This document shows, in pieces, positions 8,204 to 18,130 of a stretch of DNA of 64,000 bases (position 1 is the stretch's first letter; each line of letters begins with the position of its first letter). The position numbers and the translations under genes were made by a program. The DNA is taken from the NCBI RefSeq assembly GCF_008370045.1, contig NZ_VOBN01000013.1, positions 1 through 64,000 of the forward strand, read 5' to 3'. Source of the stretch: Pseudomonas sp. ANT_J12. GTDB lineage: Bacteria; Pseudomonadota; Gammaproteobacteria; Pseudomonadales; Pseudomonadaceae. The notes beneath the pieces are model-generated. The model worked only from the letters and a program-made list of their open reading frames with translations. It was not told the DNA's origin and did not search any database.

Positions 8204-9337
8204 ATGTCCCAGACGTTTTACAAGAAAGGCTTTCTGGCCCTCGCAGTGGCAACTGCGTTGGGTGTTTCTGCGTTTGCACAGGCTGATGTGAAAATCGGTG
8301 TGGCAGGTCCAATGACTGGCGCCAACGCGGCATTTGGCGAGCAGTACATGAAGGGTGCACAGGCAGCAGCCGATGCGATCAACGCATCGGGCGGCGTCAA
8401 CGGGGAAAAAATCGTACTGGTCAAGGGCGATGACGCCTGCGAACCGAAACAGGCTGTGACGGTCGCCAAGGACCTGACCAACCAGAAAGTCGCCGGCGTC
8501 GTCGGTCACTTCTGCTCCTCATCCACCATTCCGGCTTCCGAGATCTACGACGAAGCGGGCATCATTGCGATCACTCCAGGTTCCACCAACCCACAGGTGA
8601 CCGAGCGCGGCCTGAGCGCCATGTTCCGTATGTGCGGGCGTGACGACCAGCAAGGCATCGTGGCCGGCGACTACATCGTCGACGTGCTCAAGGGCAAGAA
8701 AGTCGCCGTACTGCACGACAAAGACACCTACGGCCAAGGCCTGGCGGATGCCACCAAGGCTCAGCTGGTCAAGCGCGGTGTAACGCCAGTGCTGTACGAA
8801 GGCCTGACCCGCGGCGAGAAAGACTTCAGCGCCGTGGTCACCAAGATCCGGGCGGCCGGTGCCGACGTGGTCTACTTCGGTGGTCTGCACCCAGAGGCTG
8901 GTCCACTGGTTAAACAACTGCGTACCGAAGGCCTGAAAGACGTGAAATTCATGTCCGACGACGGCATCGTGACCGACGAACTGGTGACCACCGCTGGCGG
9001 CCCGCAATACGTCGACGGCGTGCTCATGACCTTCGGCGCCGACCCGCGCCTGCTGCCAGACAGCAAGACGGTAGTGGACGAGTTCCGCAAAAAAGGCACC
9101 GAGCCTGAAGGCTACACCCTGTACGCCTACGCGTCGGTCCAGACCCTGGCTGCCGCTTTCAATGGCGCCAAGTCCAACAAGGGCGAAGAAGCGGCTGCCT
9201 GGCTGAAGAAAAACCCGGTCAAGACCGTCATGGGCGAGAAGACCTGGGACAGCAAGGGCGACCTGAAAGTCTCCGACTACGTGGTTTACCAGTGGGACAA
9301 GGACGGCAAATACCACCAGCTGGAAAAACAGAAGTGA
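8204..9337 (+). CDS. braC: Branched-chain amino-acid binding protein
   Basis: Periplasmic leucine/isoleucine/valine(/alanine)-binding protein of the LIV-I type ABC importer, 377 residues. The signal peptide (KK, hydrophobic core LALAVATALGVSAF) is cleaved after AQA, leaving DVKIGVAGPMTGANAAFGEQ, the typical type I binding-protein start. The mature part has GDDACEPKQAV and VGHFCSSSTIPAS with the conserved disulfide cysteines. ATG 8204 is used; TTG 8189 lies inside the ribosome site TTGGAGC. It is the first gene of braCDEFG, and a hairpin after the gene probably favours its higher expression over the membrane genes. Confidence 0.93.
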   Translation: MSQTFYKKGFLALAVATALGVSAFAQADVKIGVAGPMTGANAAFGEQYMKGAQAAADAINASGGVNGEKIVLVKGDDACEPKQAVTVAKDLTNQKVAGVVGHFCSSSTIPASEIYDEAGIIAITPGSTNPQVTERGLSAMFRMCGRDDQQGIVAGDYIVDVLKGKKVAVLHDKDTYGQGLADATKAQLVKRGVTPVLYEGLTRGEKDFSAVVTKIRAAGADVVYFGGLHPEAGPLVKQLRTEGLKDVKFMSDDGIVTDELVTTAGGPQYVDGVLMTFGADPRLLPDSKTVVDEFRKKGTEPEGYTLYAYASVQTLAAAFNGAKSNKGEEAAAWLKKNPVKTVMGEKTWDSKGDLKVSDYVVYQWDKDGKYHQLEKQK

Positions 9338-9346
9338 TATGAACCG

Positions 9347-9381
9347 CTGATTGCCCGGTGCCTTGTGCGCCGGGCAGTCAG
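9347..9381 (+). terminator. Stem-loop in the braC-braD gap
   Basis: A 12-bp stem (CTGATTGCCCGG / CCGGGCAGTCAG, one mismatch) with an 11-nt loop, 9 nt after the braC stop and without a T tract. It resembles the 3' stabilising or partially terminating hairpins that raise binding-protein expression over downstream permease genes. Confidence 0.55.
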
Positions 9382-9507
9382 AGAACATGTCCGTGCAGTA
9401 CCTGTCTTTTCTCGTAGAGCTGCACACAACCGTGTTGCACTGGCGGCTGAACCCCGGTCCGTTGCAACCCGCTTCTGTGCAGTCTCTCAAATGCGTGAGA
9501 TTGCGTT

Positions 9508-10422
<915 letters not shown>

Positions 10423-10425
10423 GCG

Positions 10426-11709
10426 ATGTCTTCAACCACTAAAAAAACCATTGATCTCAAAAGAAGCCTGGTTGACGCGATTCTTGCCGGCCTCGTTGCC
10501 CTGATTGTGTTCGGCCCGATTGTCGGCGTGGTCCTCGACGGCTACGGCTTCAACCTGCAACCGACCCGTGTGGCGTGGATTGTCGCCATCGTCATGGCTG
10601 GCCGTTTTGCCCTGAGCCTGTTCCTGCAAACCCCCAAGGGCCTGAAAATCCTCGAAGGTTTTGAAAGCACCGGTTCCGGGGTTCATGTACTGCCGCCCGA
10701 TTACAAAACCCGCTTGCGCTGGATCATCCCGCTGGTAATCGTCATTGCCGTGGTGTTCCCGTTCTTCTCCAACTCCTACCTGCTGGGCGTGGTCATCCTC
10801 GGTTTGATCTACGTGTTGCTGGGCCTGGGCCTGAACATCGTGGTCGGCCTGGCCGGCTTGCTCGACCTGGGTTACGTGGCGTTCTACGCCATCGGTGCCT
10901 ACGGCCTGGCGCTCGGTTATCAATACCTGGGCCTGGGTTTCTGGACGGTGCTGCCGCTGGCGGCGATCACGGCGGGACTGGCCGGGTGCATTCTCGGTTT
11001 CCCGGTGTTACGCCTGCACGGTGACTACCTGGCGATCGTGACCCTGGGCTTCGGTGAAATCATCCGCTTGATCCTCAACAACTGGCTGTCCCTGACCGGC
11101 GGCCCGAATGGCATGGCGGCGCCACTGCCTACCTTCTTCGGCCTGGAGTTCGGTAAACGCGCGAAGGACGGCGGGGTGCCGTTCCATGAGTTCTTCGGCA
11201 TCGCCTACAACCCGGACGTGAAGTATTACTTCATCTATGCGGTGTTGTTCCTGGTGGTCCTGGCCGTGCTGTACATCAAGCATCGTCTGGTGAAAATGCC
11301 GGTCGGCCGCGCCTGGGAAGCCCTGCGTGAAGACGAAATCGCCTGCCGCTCCATGGGCCTGAACCACGTACTGGTCAAGCTCTCGGCGTTCACCATCGGT
11401 GCCTCGACCGCCGGTCTGGCGGGTGTGTTCTTTGCGACCTATCAAGGTTTCGTCAACCCGACCTCGTTCACCTTCTTCGAATCGGCCCTGATCCTCGCCA
11501 TCGTGGTACTCGGCGGCATGGGGTCGACCATCGGCGTGGTTATCGCTGCCTTCGTGCTGACCGTGGCCCCGGAACTGCTGCGCGGCTTCGCGGAATACCG
11601 CGTGCTGCTGTTCGGCATCCTGATGGTGTTGATGATGATCTGGCGACCGCGCGGCCTGATCCGGATCAGCCGTACCGGTGTGACCCCGCGTAAAGGAGTA
11701 GCGCCATGA
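10426..11709 (+). CDS. braE: Branched-chain amino-acid ABC permease (LivM type)
   Basis: Second membrane subunit of the importer, 427 residues. The N-terminal ~100 residues form the extra two-span segment (KRSLVDAILAGLVALIVFGP) typical of BraE/LivM. The core has GLGLNIVVGLAGLLDLGYVAFYAIG, LTGGPNGM and the EAA-like loop WEALREDEIACRSMGLNH that contacts the ATPases. The stop overlaps the braF start by 4 nt (ATGA), so translation is coupled. Length fits the Pseudomonas family. Confidence 0.93.
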   Translation: MSSTTKKTIDLKRSLVDAILAGLVALIVFGPIVGVVLDGYGFNLQPTRVAWIVAIVMAGRFALSLFLQTPKGLKILEGFESTGSGVHVLPPDYKTRLRWIIPLVIVIAVVFPFFSNSYLLGVVILGLIYVLLGLGLNIVVGLAGLLDLGYVAFYAIGAYGLALGYQYLGLGFWTVLPLAAITAGLAGCILGFPVLRLHGDYLAIVTLGFGEIIRLILNNWLSLTGGPNGMAAPLPTFFGLEFGKRAKDGGVPFHEFFGIAYNPDVKYYFIYAVLFLVVLAVLYIKHRLVKMPVGRAWEALREDEIACRSMGLNHVLVKLSAFTIGASTAGLAGVFFATYQGFVNPTSFTFFESALILAIVVLGGMGSTIGVVIAAFVLTVAPELLRGFAEYRVLLFGILMVLMMIWRPRGLIRISRTGVTPRKGVAP

Positions 11710-12577
11710 GCGAAGTCGTACTCTCGGTCGAGAAGCTGATGATGCACTTCGGCGGCATCAAGGCGTTGAGCGATGTCAGCCTCAAGGTGCACCGCAACTC
11801 GATCTTCGCCCTGATCGGCCCCAACGGCGCCGGCAAGACCACGGTGTTCAACTGCCTGACCGGGTTCTACAAAGCCTCGGGCGGCAAGATTGAACTCAAT
11901 GTGCGCGGCGAGCAGACCAACGTTATCCAGTTGCTGGGCGAGTCCTTCAAACCGGTGGATTTCGTTTCGCCGAAATCTTTCCTTAGCCGGATGTACTACA
12001 AGATGTTCGGCGGTACCCATCTGGTAAACCGTGCCGGTTTGGCGCGCACATTCCAGAACATTCGCCTGTTCAAGGAAATGTCGGTGCTGGAAAACCTGCT
12101 GGTGGCCCAACACATGTGGGTCAACCGCAAAATGCTCGCGGGCATCCTCAACACCAAGGGCTATCGCAAGGCTGAAAGTGATGCGCTGGACCATGCGTTC
12201 TACTGGCTGGAAGTGGTGGACCTGGTGGACTGCGCCAACCGTCTGGCGGGCGAGCTCTCCTACGGGCAGCAACGTCGCCTGGAAATCGCCCGGGCCATGT
12301 GCACGCGGCCGCAGATCATCTGCCTCGACGAACCGGCCGCCGGCCTTAACCCTCAGGAAACCGAAGCACTGAGCGCGATGATCAGGCTGCTGCGCGACGA
12401 GCACGACCTGACCGTGGTGCTGATCGAGCACGACATGGGCATGGTCATGAGCATTTCCGACCACATCGTGGTACTGGACCACGGCATCGTCATCGCCGAG
12501 GGCGGGCCTGATGCCATTCGCAACGACCCGAAAGTGATTGCGGCCTACCTGGGCGCTGATGAAGAGGAAGTGGTGCT

Positions 12578-12581
<4 letters not shown>
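11706..12581 (+). CDS. braF: Branched-chain amino-acid ABC ATPase (LivG type)
   Basis: Cytoplasmic ATPase subunit, 291 residues. Walker A GPNGAGKTT near residue 38, Q-loop in GLARTFQNIRLF, signature LSYGQQRRLEIAR, Walker B IICLDEPAAGLNP and the H-switch LIEHDMGMV are all present. Compared with E. coli LivG (about 255 residues) there is an extra segment of some 30 residues between Walker A and the Q-loop (about residues 66-108, including QLLGESFKPVDFVSPKSF). The gene overlaps both braE and braG by ATGA, so the five genes form one transcript. Confidence 0.93.
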
Positions 12582-13294
<713 letters not shown>

Positions 13295-13306
13295 GCCTTC
13301 GGCCCC

Positions 13307-13349
13307 ATAAAAAACGCCCTGACGCACTCCACGCCAGGGCGTTTTTTTA
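13307..13349 (+). terminator. Terminator of braCDEFG
   Basis: AAAAACGCCCTG and CCAGGGCGTTTTTTT form a strong stem followed by a T7 tract, 13 nt after the braG stop. Confidence 0.9.
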
Positions 13350-13365
13350 TGCCCACACAAATCCC

Positions 13366-13464
13366 CCGTAGGGGCTGTCGAGAGAAACGAGGCTGCGATC
13401 TTTTGATCTTGCTTTTAAACCGCAAAAGCAAAAGATCGCAGCCTTCGGCAGCTCCTATACGGGG
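13366..13464. repeat. GAGGCTGCGATCTTTTGATCTT-family palindromic repeat
   Basis: Inverted repeat with arms CCGTAGGGGCTGTCGAGA and its imperfect complement, and an inner pair GCTGCGATCTTTTG / CAAAAGATCGCAGC. One half of the same element is found at 24.66 kb, at the end of a LysR gene. Confidence 0.75.
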
Positions 13465-13479
13465 CCGCGATTCAAGGCA

Positions 13480-14100
13480 AATGGAAATTGTGGAAAACAA
13501 TATTCGCAAGCTCTCAAACCGCGACATAAAGCCGCTGCAAATAGTTGTTTTGTCACGGTTTTGACTTGTCCCCGTTTGCTGTGGAGCTGGCTGTGAATAA
13601 CGTGGGAGTAGCTGGCTGAGAGCCTTTGAAACCGTGGCTTGCAGACTTGTGGTTGTTTTTTGATCAGACATTTTTCCCGGACCATGAGCTGTGGTTGTCA
13701 ACCTTTTTGTTGTGGGCGAAAACGGCAGGAATGCAGGTGTGCCAGCCTGTGGATAAGTCTGTGGTTAAACTCTGGAAAGACTTGGCTGAGGGCCGTCGTT
13801 ACTGGCTTGGCGCCATCGTTCTTGGGTGTGGCCAATCGTGCAAAATGCCATGGGGCTACACGGCGAGCGGTCGAGGGTCAAGCAAAAAACTTTCTGTGCT
13901 GCTCGCAAAGCCTTATACACAGCGGCTTGCAGCTTTTGCACTTGCCCCCAAAGACTGTGGACCGGCCTGTGGATAACGTGCGCGCACATGGCTGCAAGCC
14001 ACGGTGGGTAAGGCGCCGCTTCGGCTGGTTGTTTTTTGTACAGAAAACACCGGGGAACGAGGTTGCCGGTCAGCGCCGCGCCGGGCATGCTGGCTGCTGA
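13480..14100. other. Non-coding DnaA-box cluster with internal duplication
   Basis: No convincing gene lies between the bra terminator and the SDR gene. The segment carries four exact matches to the DnaA box TTATNCACA or its complement, at 13592-13600, 13748-13756, 13913-13921 and 13968-13976. Near matches occur at 13488 and 13760. Two blocks, 13564-13662 and 13940-14038, are diverged copies offset by exactly 376 bp: 31 of 41 positions match at the start, TGGCTG-N2-AGCC is shared, and a 12-mer GGTTGTTTTTTG is identical. It could be a DnaA-titration site, a cryptic origin or a regulatory RNA locus. The main oriC is not expected here, as there is no dnaA or rpmH. Confidence 0.55.
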
Positions 14101-14146
14101 TTTTCTATTCCAATGGCTGCCGATCAGCCGAAGCAAGGAGAACACG

Positions 14147-14917
14147 ATGTCCAACACCCTGTTTATCACCGGCGCAACGTCCGGTTTTGGCGAAGCCTGT
14201 GCCCGTCGTTTTGCCGAGGCGGGTTGGAAACTGGTGCTGACGGGCCGTCGTGAAGAGCGCCTCAACGCCCTGTGCGCCGAGTTGTCGAAGCAGACCGAGG
14301 TCCATGGCCTGGTGCTCGACGTGCGTGATCGCAAGGCCATGGAGGAGGCGATTGCCAATCTGCCGCCGTCCTTCGCCAAGCTGCGCGGGCTGATCAACAA
14401 CGCCGGCCTGGCCCTGGGCGTGGACCCGGCGCCCAAGTGTGACCTGGACGACTGGGACACCATGGTCGATACCAACATCAAAGGCCTGATGTACAGCACT
14501 CGCCTGCTGCTGCCGCGCCTGATCGCCCACGGTCGTGGCGCCGGCATCGTCAACCTCGGCTCCATCGCCGGCAACTACCCGTACCCAGGCAGTCACGTGT
14601 ATGGCGCGAGCAAAGCGTTCGTCAAACAGTTCTCCCTGAACCTGCGCTGCGACCTGCAAGGCACGGGCGTACGCGTTAGTAACATCGAGCCGGGGCTGTG
14701 CGAAAGCGAGTTCTCCCTGGTGCGTTTCGCCGGTGACCAGGAGCGCTACAACGCCACCTACGCCGGGGCCGAGCCGATTCAGCCGCAGGACATTGCCGAT
14801 ACCATTTTCTGGGTCCTCAATGCCCCGGCGCATATCAACATCAACAGCCTGGAGTTGATGCCGGTGAGCCAGACCTGGGCCGGGTTCTCCATTGAGCGTA
14901 ATGGTGGCAAGGCTTAA
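14147..14917 (+). CDS. SDR-family NADP-dependent 3-hydroxy acid dehydrogenase (YdfG-like)
   Basis: A 256-residue classical short-chain dehydrogenase. The nucleotide-binding motif TGATSGFG is near residue 8, NNAG near 84, catalytic Ser in NLGSIAG and Tyr-x3-Lys in YGASKAF near 152. The C-terminal LELMPVSQTWAGF resembles YdfG of E. coli, which oxidises serine, L-allo-threonine and 3-hydroxy acids. GAAGCAAGGAG precedes ATG 14147; upstream in-frame starts fall in the non-coding DnaA-box segment. It is monocistronic and ends against a repeat array. The family assignment is certain, the exact substrate inferred. Confidence 0.85.
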   Translation: MSNTLFITGATSGFGEACARRFAEAGWKLVLTGRREERLNALCAELSKQTEVHGLVLDVRDRKAMEEAIANLPPSFAKLRGLINNAGLALGVDPAPKCDLDDWDTMVDTNIKGLMYSTRLLLPRLIAHGRGAGIVNLGSIAGNYPYPGSHVYGASKAFVKQFSLNLRCDLQGTGVRVSNIEPGLCESEFSLVRFAGDQERYNATYAGAEPIQPQDIADTIFWVLNAPAHININSLELMPVSQTWAGFSIERNGGKA

Positions 14918-14918
14918 T

Positions 14919-15106
14919 TGTGGCGAGGGGGCTTGCCTGTGGTGAGGGGGCTTGCCTGTGGCGAGGGGGCTTGCCTGTGGCGAGGGGGCTTGCCCCCGTT
15001 GGGCTGCGTAGCAGCCCCTGAGCCAAACGCCACGTTTTGTCAGATATGCCGCATTCTCAGGTTTGCGGCTGCTGCGCATCCGAACGGGGGCAAGCCCCCT
15101 CGCCAC
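14919..15106. repeat. REPIN with a four-fold tandem half-unit
   Basis: TGTGGCGAGGGGGCTTGCC is repeated head to tail four times (14919, 14938, 14957, 14976; the second copy has one change). The last copy continues into a normal REPIN that closes at 15106 with the complementary arm. The 278-bp gap holds little else before the next gene's ribosome site. Confidence 0.85.
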
Positions 15107-15195
15107 AAAAACCGGGCAAAACAAGGCATAAGGTAGACTCCCGCCCAACAACCCCACCGCACCCCGCGGTTTCCAGGGTTTTCAGAGGAGGCTAC

Positions 15196-16101
15196 GTGAG
15201 TAACCGAGGTGAGCAGTCACTGCTCAAACAATCGACCATCCTGATGTTCGCCGTGGCGATCGCCGGGATCGTTACCGGTTTTGTTTCGGGTGCCCAATCC
15301 ATCCTGTTCGATGGTTTTTTCTCGTTGATCGCGACCTTTATCAAGGTCTTGATGCTGATCACCGCCAAACTGATCGCCAAAGAAAGTAACCACCGCTTCC
15401 AGTTCGGCTTCTGGCACCTGGAGCCCATGGTGTTGCTGATCGAAGGCAGCTTCCTGTTCCTGATCGCGATCTACGCCTTTCTCAACGGTGTGTTCGGCAT
15501 CATCAATGGCGGCCGCGAGATCGAGCTGGGGTTGGTGATCATCTATGCGGCGGTGTTTACCGTCGTTGAGTTCGCCTATTTCTTCTACGTGCGCCATCGC
15601 AATCGCAAGCTTAAATCGACGCTGATCCAGTTCGACAACATCAGTTGGCTGGTGGACGCGATGCTTTCGGTGGGCCTGTTGGTCAGTTTCCTGACCGCGC
15701 TGCTGCTCAAGTCCCAGGGCTATGGCGAGTGGGCGGTGTATGTCGACCCCTTGATCCTGATTCTGCTGGCCCTGAGCATGCTGCCACCAGCCTTCAAAAT
15801 ACTGCGTCCAGCGCTGCGCGATGTACTGGGGATTGTCCCGGATCAACTCAACGACAAGGTGCGCCAGGTGATGGACGCGGCGAAGGTCGAGCATGGTTTC
15901 GACGACTACATTTCCTACGTGCAGAAGCACGGTCGGGCGCGGTTTATCGAAATTCATGTGGTGTTGCCGACGGATTATCCGCTGCACGGCGTGGGGCAGC
16001 TGGATGTATTGCGCGAGGAGATTTCCGCGAAGTTGGGCAAGGCGGATGCGGCGCGATGGCTGACCATCAGTTTTACCGGGGATCGGAAGTGGATTGCGTG
16101 A
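15196..16101 (+). CDS. Cation diffusion facilitator family transporter
   Basis: A 301-residue inner-membrane protein with about six spans in the first 210 residues and a cytoplasmic C-terminal domain. Member of the CDF family, which exports divalent metals (Zn, Fe, Mn, Co) by proton antiport. The first metal-site helix is LFDGFFSLIAT, and NISWLVDAMLS supplies the second conserved Asp. GTG 15196 is chosen because AGAGGAGG lies 5 nt upstream; the in-frame sequence before it runs through the repeat. It is a single gene between repeats. The metal cannot be named from the sequence. Confidence 0.85.
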   Translation: MSNRGEQSLLKQSTILMFAVAIAGIVTGFVSGAQSILFDGFFSLIATFIKVLMLITAKLIAKESNHRFQFGFWHLEPMVLLIEGSFLFLIAIYAFLNGVFGIINGGREIELGLVIIYAAVFTVVEFAYFFYVRHRNRKLKSTLIQFDNISWLVDAMLSVGLLVSFLTALLLKSQGYGEWAVYVDPLILILLALSMLPPAFKILRPALRDVLGIVPDQLNDKVRQVMDAAKVEHGFDDYISYVQKHGRARFIEIHVVLPTDYPLHGVGQLDVLREEISAKLGKADAARWLTISFTGDRKWIA

Positions 16102-16126
16102 TTGGCCGGTGACCGCTTCAAGGCCA

Positions 16127-16217
16127 TTCGCGGGCAAGCCTCGCTCCTACAGGTTATGTGTCGTTCGCATTACCGCGTTCAAACATAAATCCTGTAGGAG
16201 CGAGGCTTGCCCGCGAA
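16127..16217. repeat. REPIN, CCTGTAGGAGCGAGGCTTGC family
   Basis: Two complementary arms (TTCGCGGGCAAGCCTCGC... and its inverse) around a 30-nt spacer, between convergent genes. The same family occurs at 29.9, 44.4, 49.7 and 63.0 kb. Confidence 0.85.
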
Positions 16218-16230
16218 AGCGATCTCGAAC

Positions 16231-17358
16231 TCAGCGCAAATATTCAACCAGCCCGCGGTAACAAGTCGCCAAGTGATAAGGCGTAGTCGAAGGCATGTCC
16301 TTGCGGCTGACTTCGCCTTCCTCATCCCGACACTCATACCAACCGCCAACATGCAGAAACCGCTGCTGCAACGCCTGCAATTGGCGCAGCACCACTGCCT
16401 CGCCGTCCGGCCGCAACGTCAGTGCGCGCAGGTATTCAGCCTGGGCCCAGATTCTTTCAGTGCCGTCCTTCGCGCGGCCATCCAGATCGAGCATCGCTCG
16501 AACAGCGTTTGTCTGTGGATCCACGCCCAGGTGCTCAGTGAAAGCAAAGGCCCGGTCCAGCGAGGCATGCAGCTTCGATCCACGCAGCAATGGCGAGGAC
16601 TCCAGCAGGAAATACCATTCGAATTGATGCCCCGGTTCAAACCAGTTATCCACAGCCCCCAGCGGTTTTTCCATCAACACACCGGTCTGTGGATCGATGA
16701 ACCGCTTGTGCATGACTGTGCATAACTTGACGAGCGCAGCTTGGGCGCCAGCGTCTTCGCGTACCGACAGGGTGGCGAGGAAGGCTTCGGCCAGGTGCAT
16801 CAACGGGTTTTGCAGCGGGCCGGTGTCGAGGGATGACCAGTCGCGCTCAAGGCACGCTTCGTACAGACCGTCGTCCGTGGCGAAGCGCTGGGCCACGACT
16901 TCCTGCGCGGCATTGAGCACCGACTCCACCAGCGGTTCGCGCACCTTGTCCCAGTAATGGGCGCAGGCGAACAGGATGAAGGCGTGGGTATAGAGGTCTT
17001 TGCGCTGATCCAGCGGCGCGCCTTGCGGGTCGATGCTGTAGAACCAGCCACCGTGCTCGGCATCGTGGAAATGCTGCTGCAAGGAACGGAACAACGCTGC
17101 CGCGCGTTCTTCGGCCGCCGGCACCTGGCCGATCAGGCTGGAAAACAGATACAGCTGGCGGGCGCAGGCCATGGCTCGATAGCGTTGTGGCGCCAGCGTT
17201 TGATGCCCGGCGTCCAGCGCTTCATACGGCAGCGCCATGTCGGCGTTCCAGCCGGGGCCTTGCCAGAGCGGCACGATCACGTCCTGGAAATGCTGTTGCA
17301 CCGAAGCGAACAGGGCGGTCAATTCAGGCTGGGAGGCAGAGCGGGAAGCATGGGGCAT
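16231..17358 (-). CDS. AGE-family sugar isomerase (D-mannose isomerase/N-acylglucosamine 2-epimerase type)
   Basis: A 375-residue protein of the (alpha/alpha)6-barrel N-acylglucosamine 2-epimerase family. Family motifs include DLYTHAFILFA, NPLMHLAEAFLA, EPGHQFEWYFLL and TPYHLATCYRG, which contribute the catalytic histidines. The mannose-fructose isomerases of Pseudomonas belong to this group; cellobiose 2-epimerase and N-acetylglucosamine epimerase are alternatives. No ribosome site is obvious before ATG 17358, so the start could be slightly downstream. It lies alone between two repeat elements with no sugar operon around it. Confidence 0.8.
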   Translation of the reverse strand: MPHASRSASQPELTALFASVQQHFQDVIVPLWQGPGWNADMALPYEALDAGHQTLAPQRYRAMACARQLYLFSSLIGQVPAAEERAAALFRSLQQHFHDAEHGGWFYSIDPQGAPLDQRKDLYTHAFILFACAHYWDKVREPLVESVLNAAQEVVAQRFATDDGLYEACLERDWSSLDTGPLQNPLMHLAEAFLATLSVREDAGAQAALVKLCTVMHKRFIDPQTGVLMEKPLGAVDNWFEPGHQFEWYFLLESSPLLRGSKLHASLDRAFAFTEHLGVDPQTNAVRAMLDLDGRAKDGTERIWAQAEYLRALTLRPDGEAVVLRQLQALQQRFLHVGGWYECRDEEGEVSRKDMPSTTPYHLATCYRGLVEYLR

Positions 17359-17416
17359 TGGCTGGCGTCGTCACGGCAGGGGCGATTGCGCGACATGGTA
17401 GCAGAGTGAGCGGGTC

Positions 17417-17518
17417 GATCGTTCCCATGCTCCGCGTGGGAATGCCTCTAGGGACGCTCCGCGTCCAGTGACGCGGAACGTCACGGGCTGCATTCCCACG
17501 CGGAGCGTGGGAACGATC
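17417..17518. repeat. REPIN, GATCGTTCCCACGC family
   Basis: Outer arms GATCGTTCCCATGC and GCGTGGGAACGATC with an inner GACGCTCCGCGTC-like pair. It closely resembles the element at 6.4 kb and separates ureJ from the AGE-family gene. Confidence 0.8.
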
Positions 17519-17528
17519 TCTGGGGGGC

Positions 17529-18101
17529 TTAGCCCGCCAACAACCAGACCCCGGTCGCCGCGGAAGCCGCACCCGCGACGCGAATCAACGGCGCCGCCGC
17601 CTGAGGCAGCACGCGCACCACCGCATAACCGGCTGCATGCAATGCCGCCGTCGCCGCCACAAACCCTGCGGCATACGCCCAAGGGCTGGACATGTCCGGC
17701 AATTCCAGACCATGGGCCACGCCGTGGAACAGCGCAAACAATGCAGTCGCTGCAACGGCCACGCTCAACGGCGGACGCACCGCCAAGGCCACGGCCAGGC
17801 CCAGCGCCAGCACCGAGGCCGCAATCCCGCTTTCCAGCGCCGGCAGGTTCAGCCCTTCAAACCCCAACAAGCCGCCGATCAGCATGGTGCCGACAAAGGT
17901 GCACGGCAGAGCCCAACGCGCCGCGCCTTTTTGCTGCGCGGCCCACAAACCCACCGCGACCATCGCCAGCAGGTGATCGATGCCACCAATCGGGTGGCTG
18001 ATGCCGGCGATCAAACCGTTGTCGCCATGCCCCGGGTGGGCGAAGGCGATGGCTGGGGTCAGCAGCAGGGCCAAAGCGCCCAGGATGCGTTTGAGTGTCA
18101 T
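17529..18101 (-). CDS. ureJ: HupE/UreJ-family nickel transport protein
   Basis: A 190-residue hydrophobic protein with a signal-like start, then HPGHGDNG directly after the predicted cleavage. This His-rich motif is the metal-binding hallmark of HupE/UreJ proteins. Five to six membrane spans follow, including GGIDHLLAMVAVGLWA and LFHGVAHGLE. It is thought to bring nickel to the cytoplasm for urease assembly. AAGGAAG precedes the start, 29 nt after the ureG stop, making it the last gene of ureEFGJ. Confidence 0.88.
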   Translation of the reverse strand: MTLKRILGALALLLTPAIAFAHPGHGDNGLIAGISHPIGGIDHLLAMVAVGLWAAQQKGAARWALPCTFVGTMLIGGLLGFEGLNLPALESGIAASVLALGLAVALAVRPPLSVAVAATALFALFHGVAHGLELPDMSSPWAYAAGFVAATAALHAAGYAVVRVLPQAAAPLIRVAGAASAATGVWLLAG

Positions 18102-18130
18102 GGATAAGCTTCCTTGTTGATAAGTCGTGA

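Noticed and set aside
13626..14100. Short plus-strand frames of about 110-150 codons in the DnaA-box region
   Set aside because: Overlapping frames in several phases, no ribosome sites, and the DNA-level repeat ignores the reading frame.
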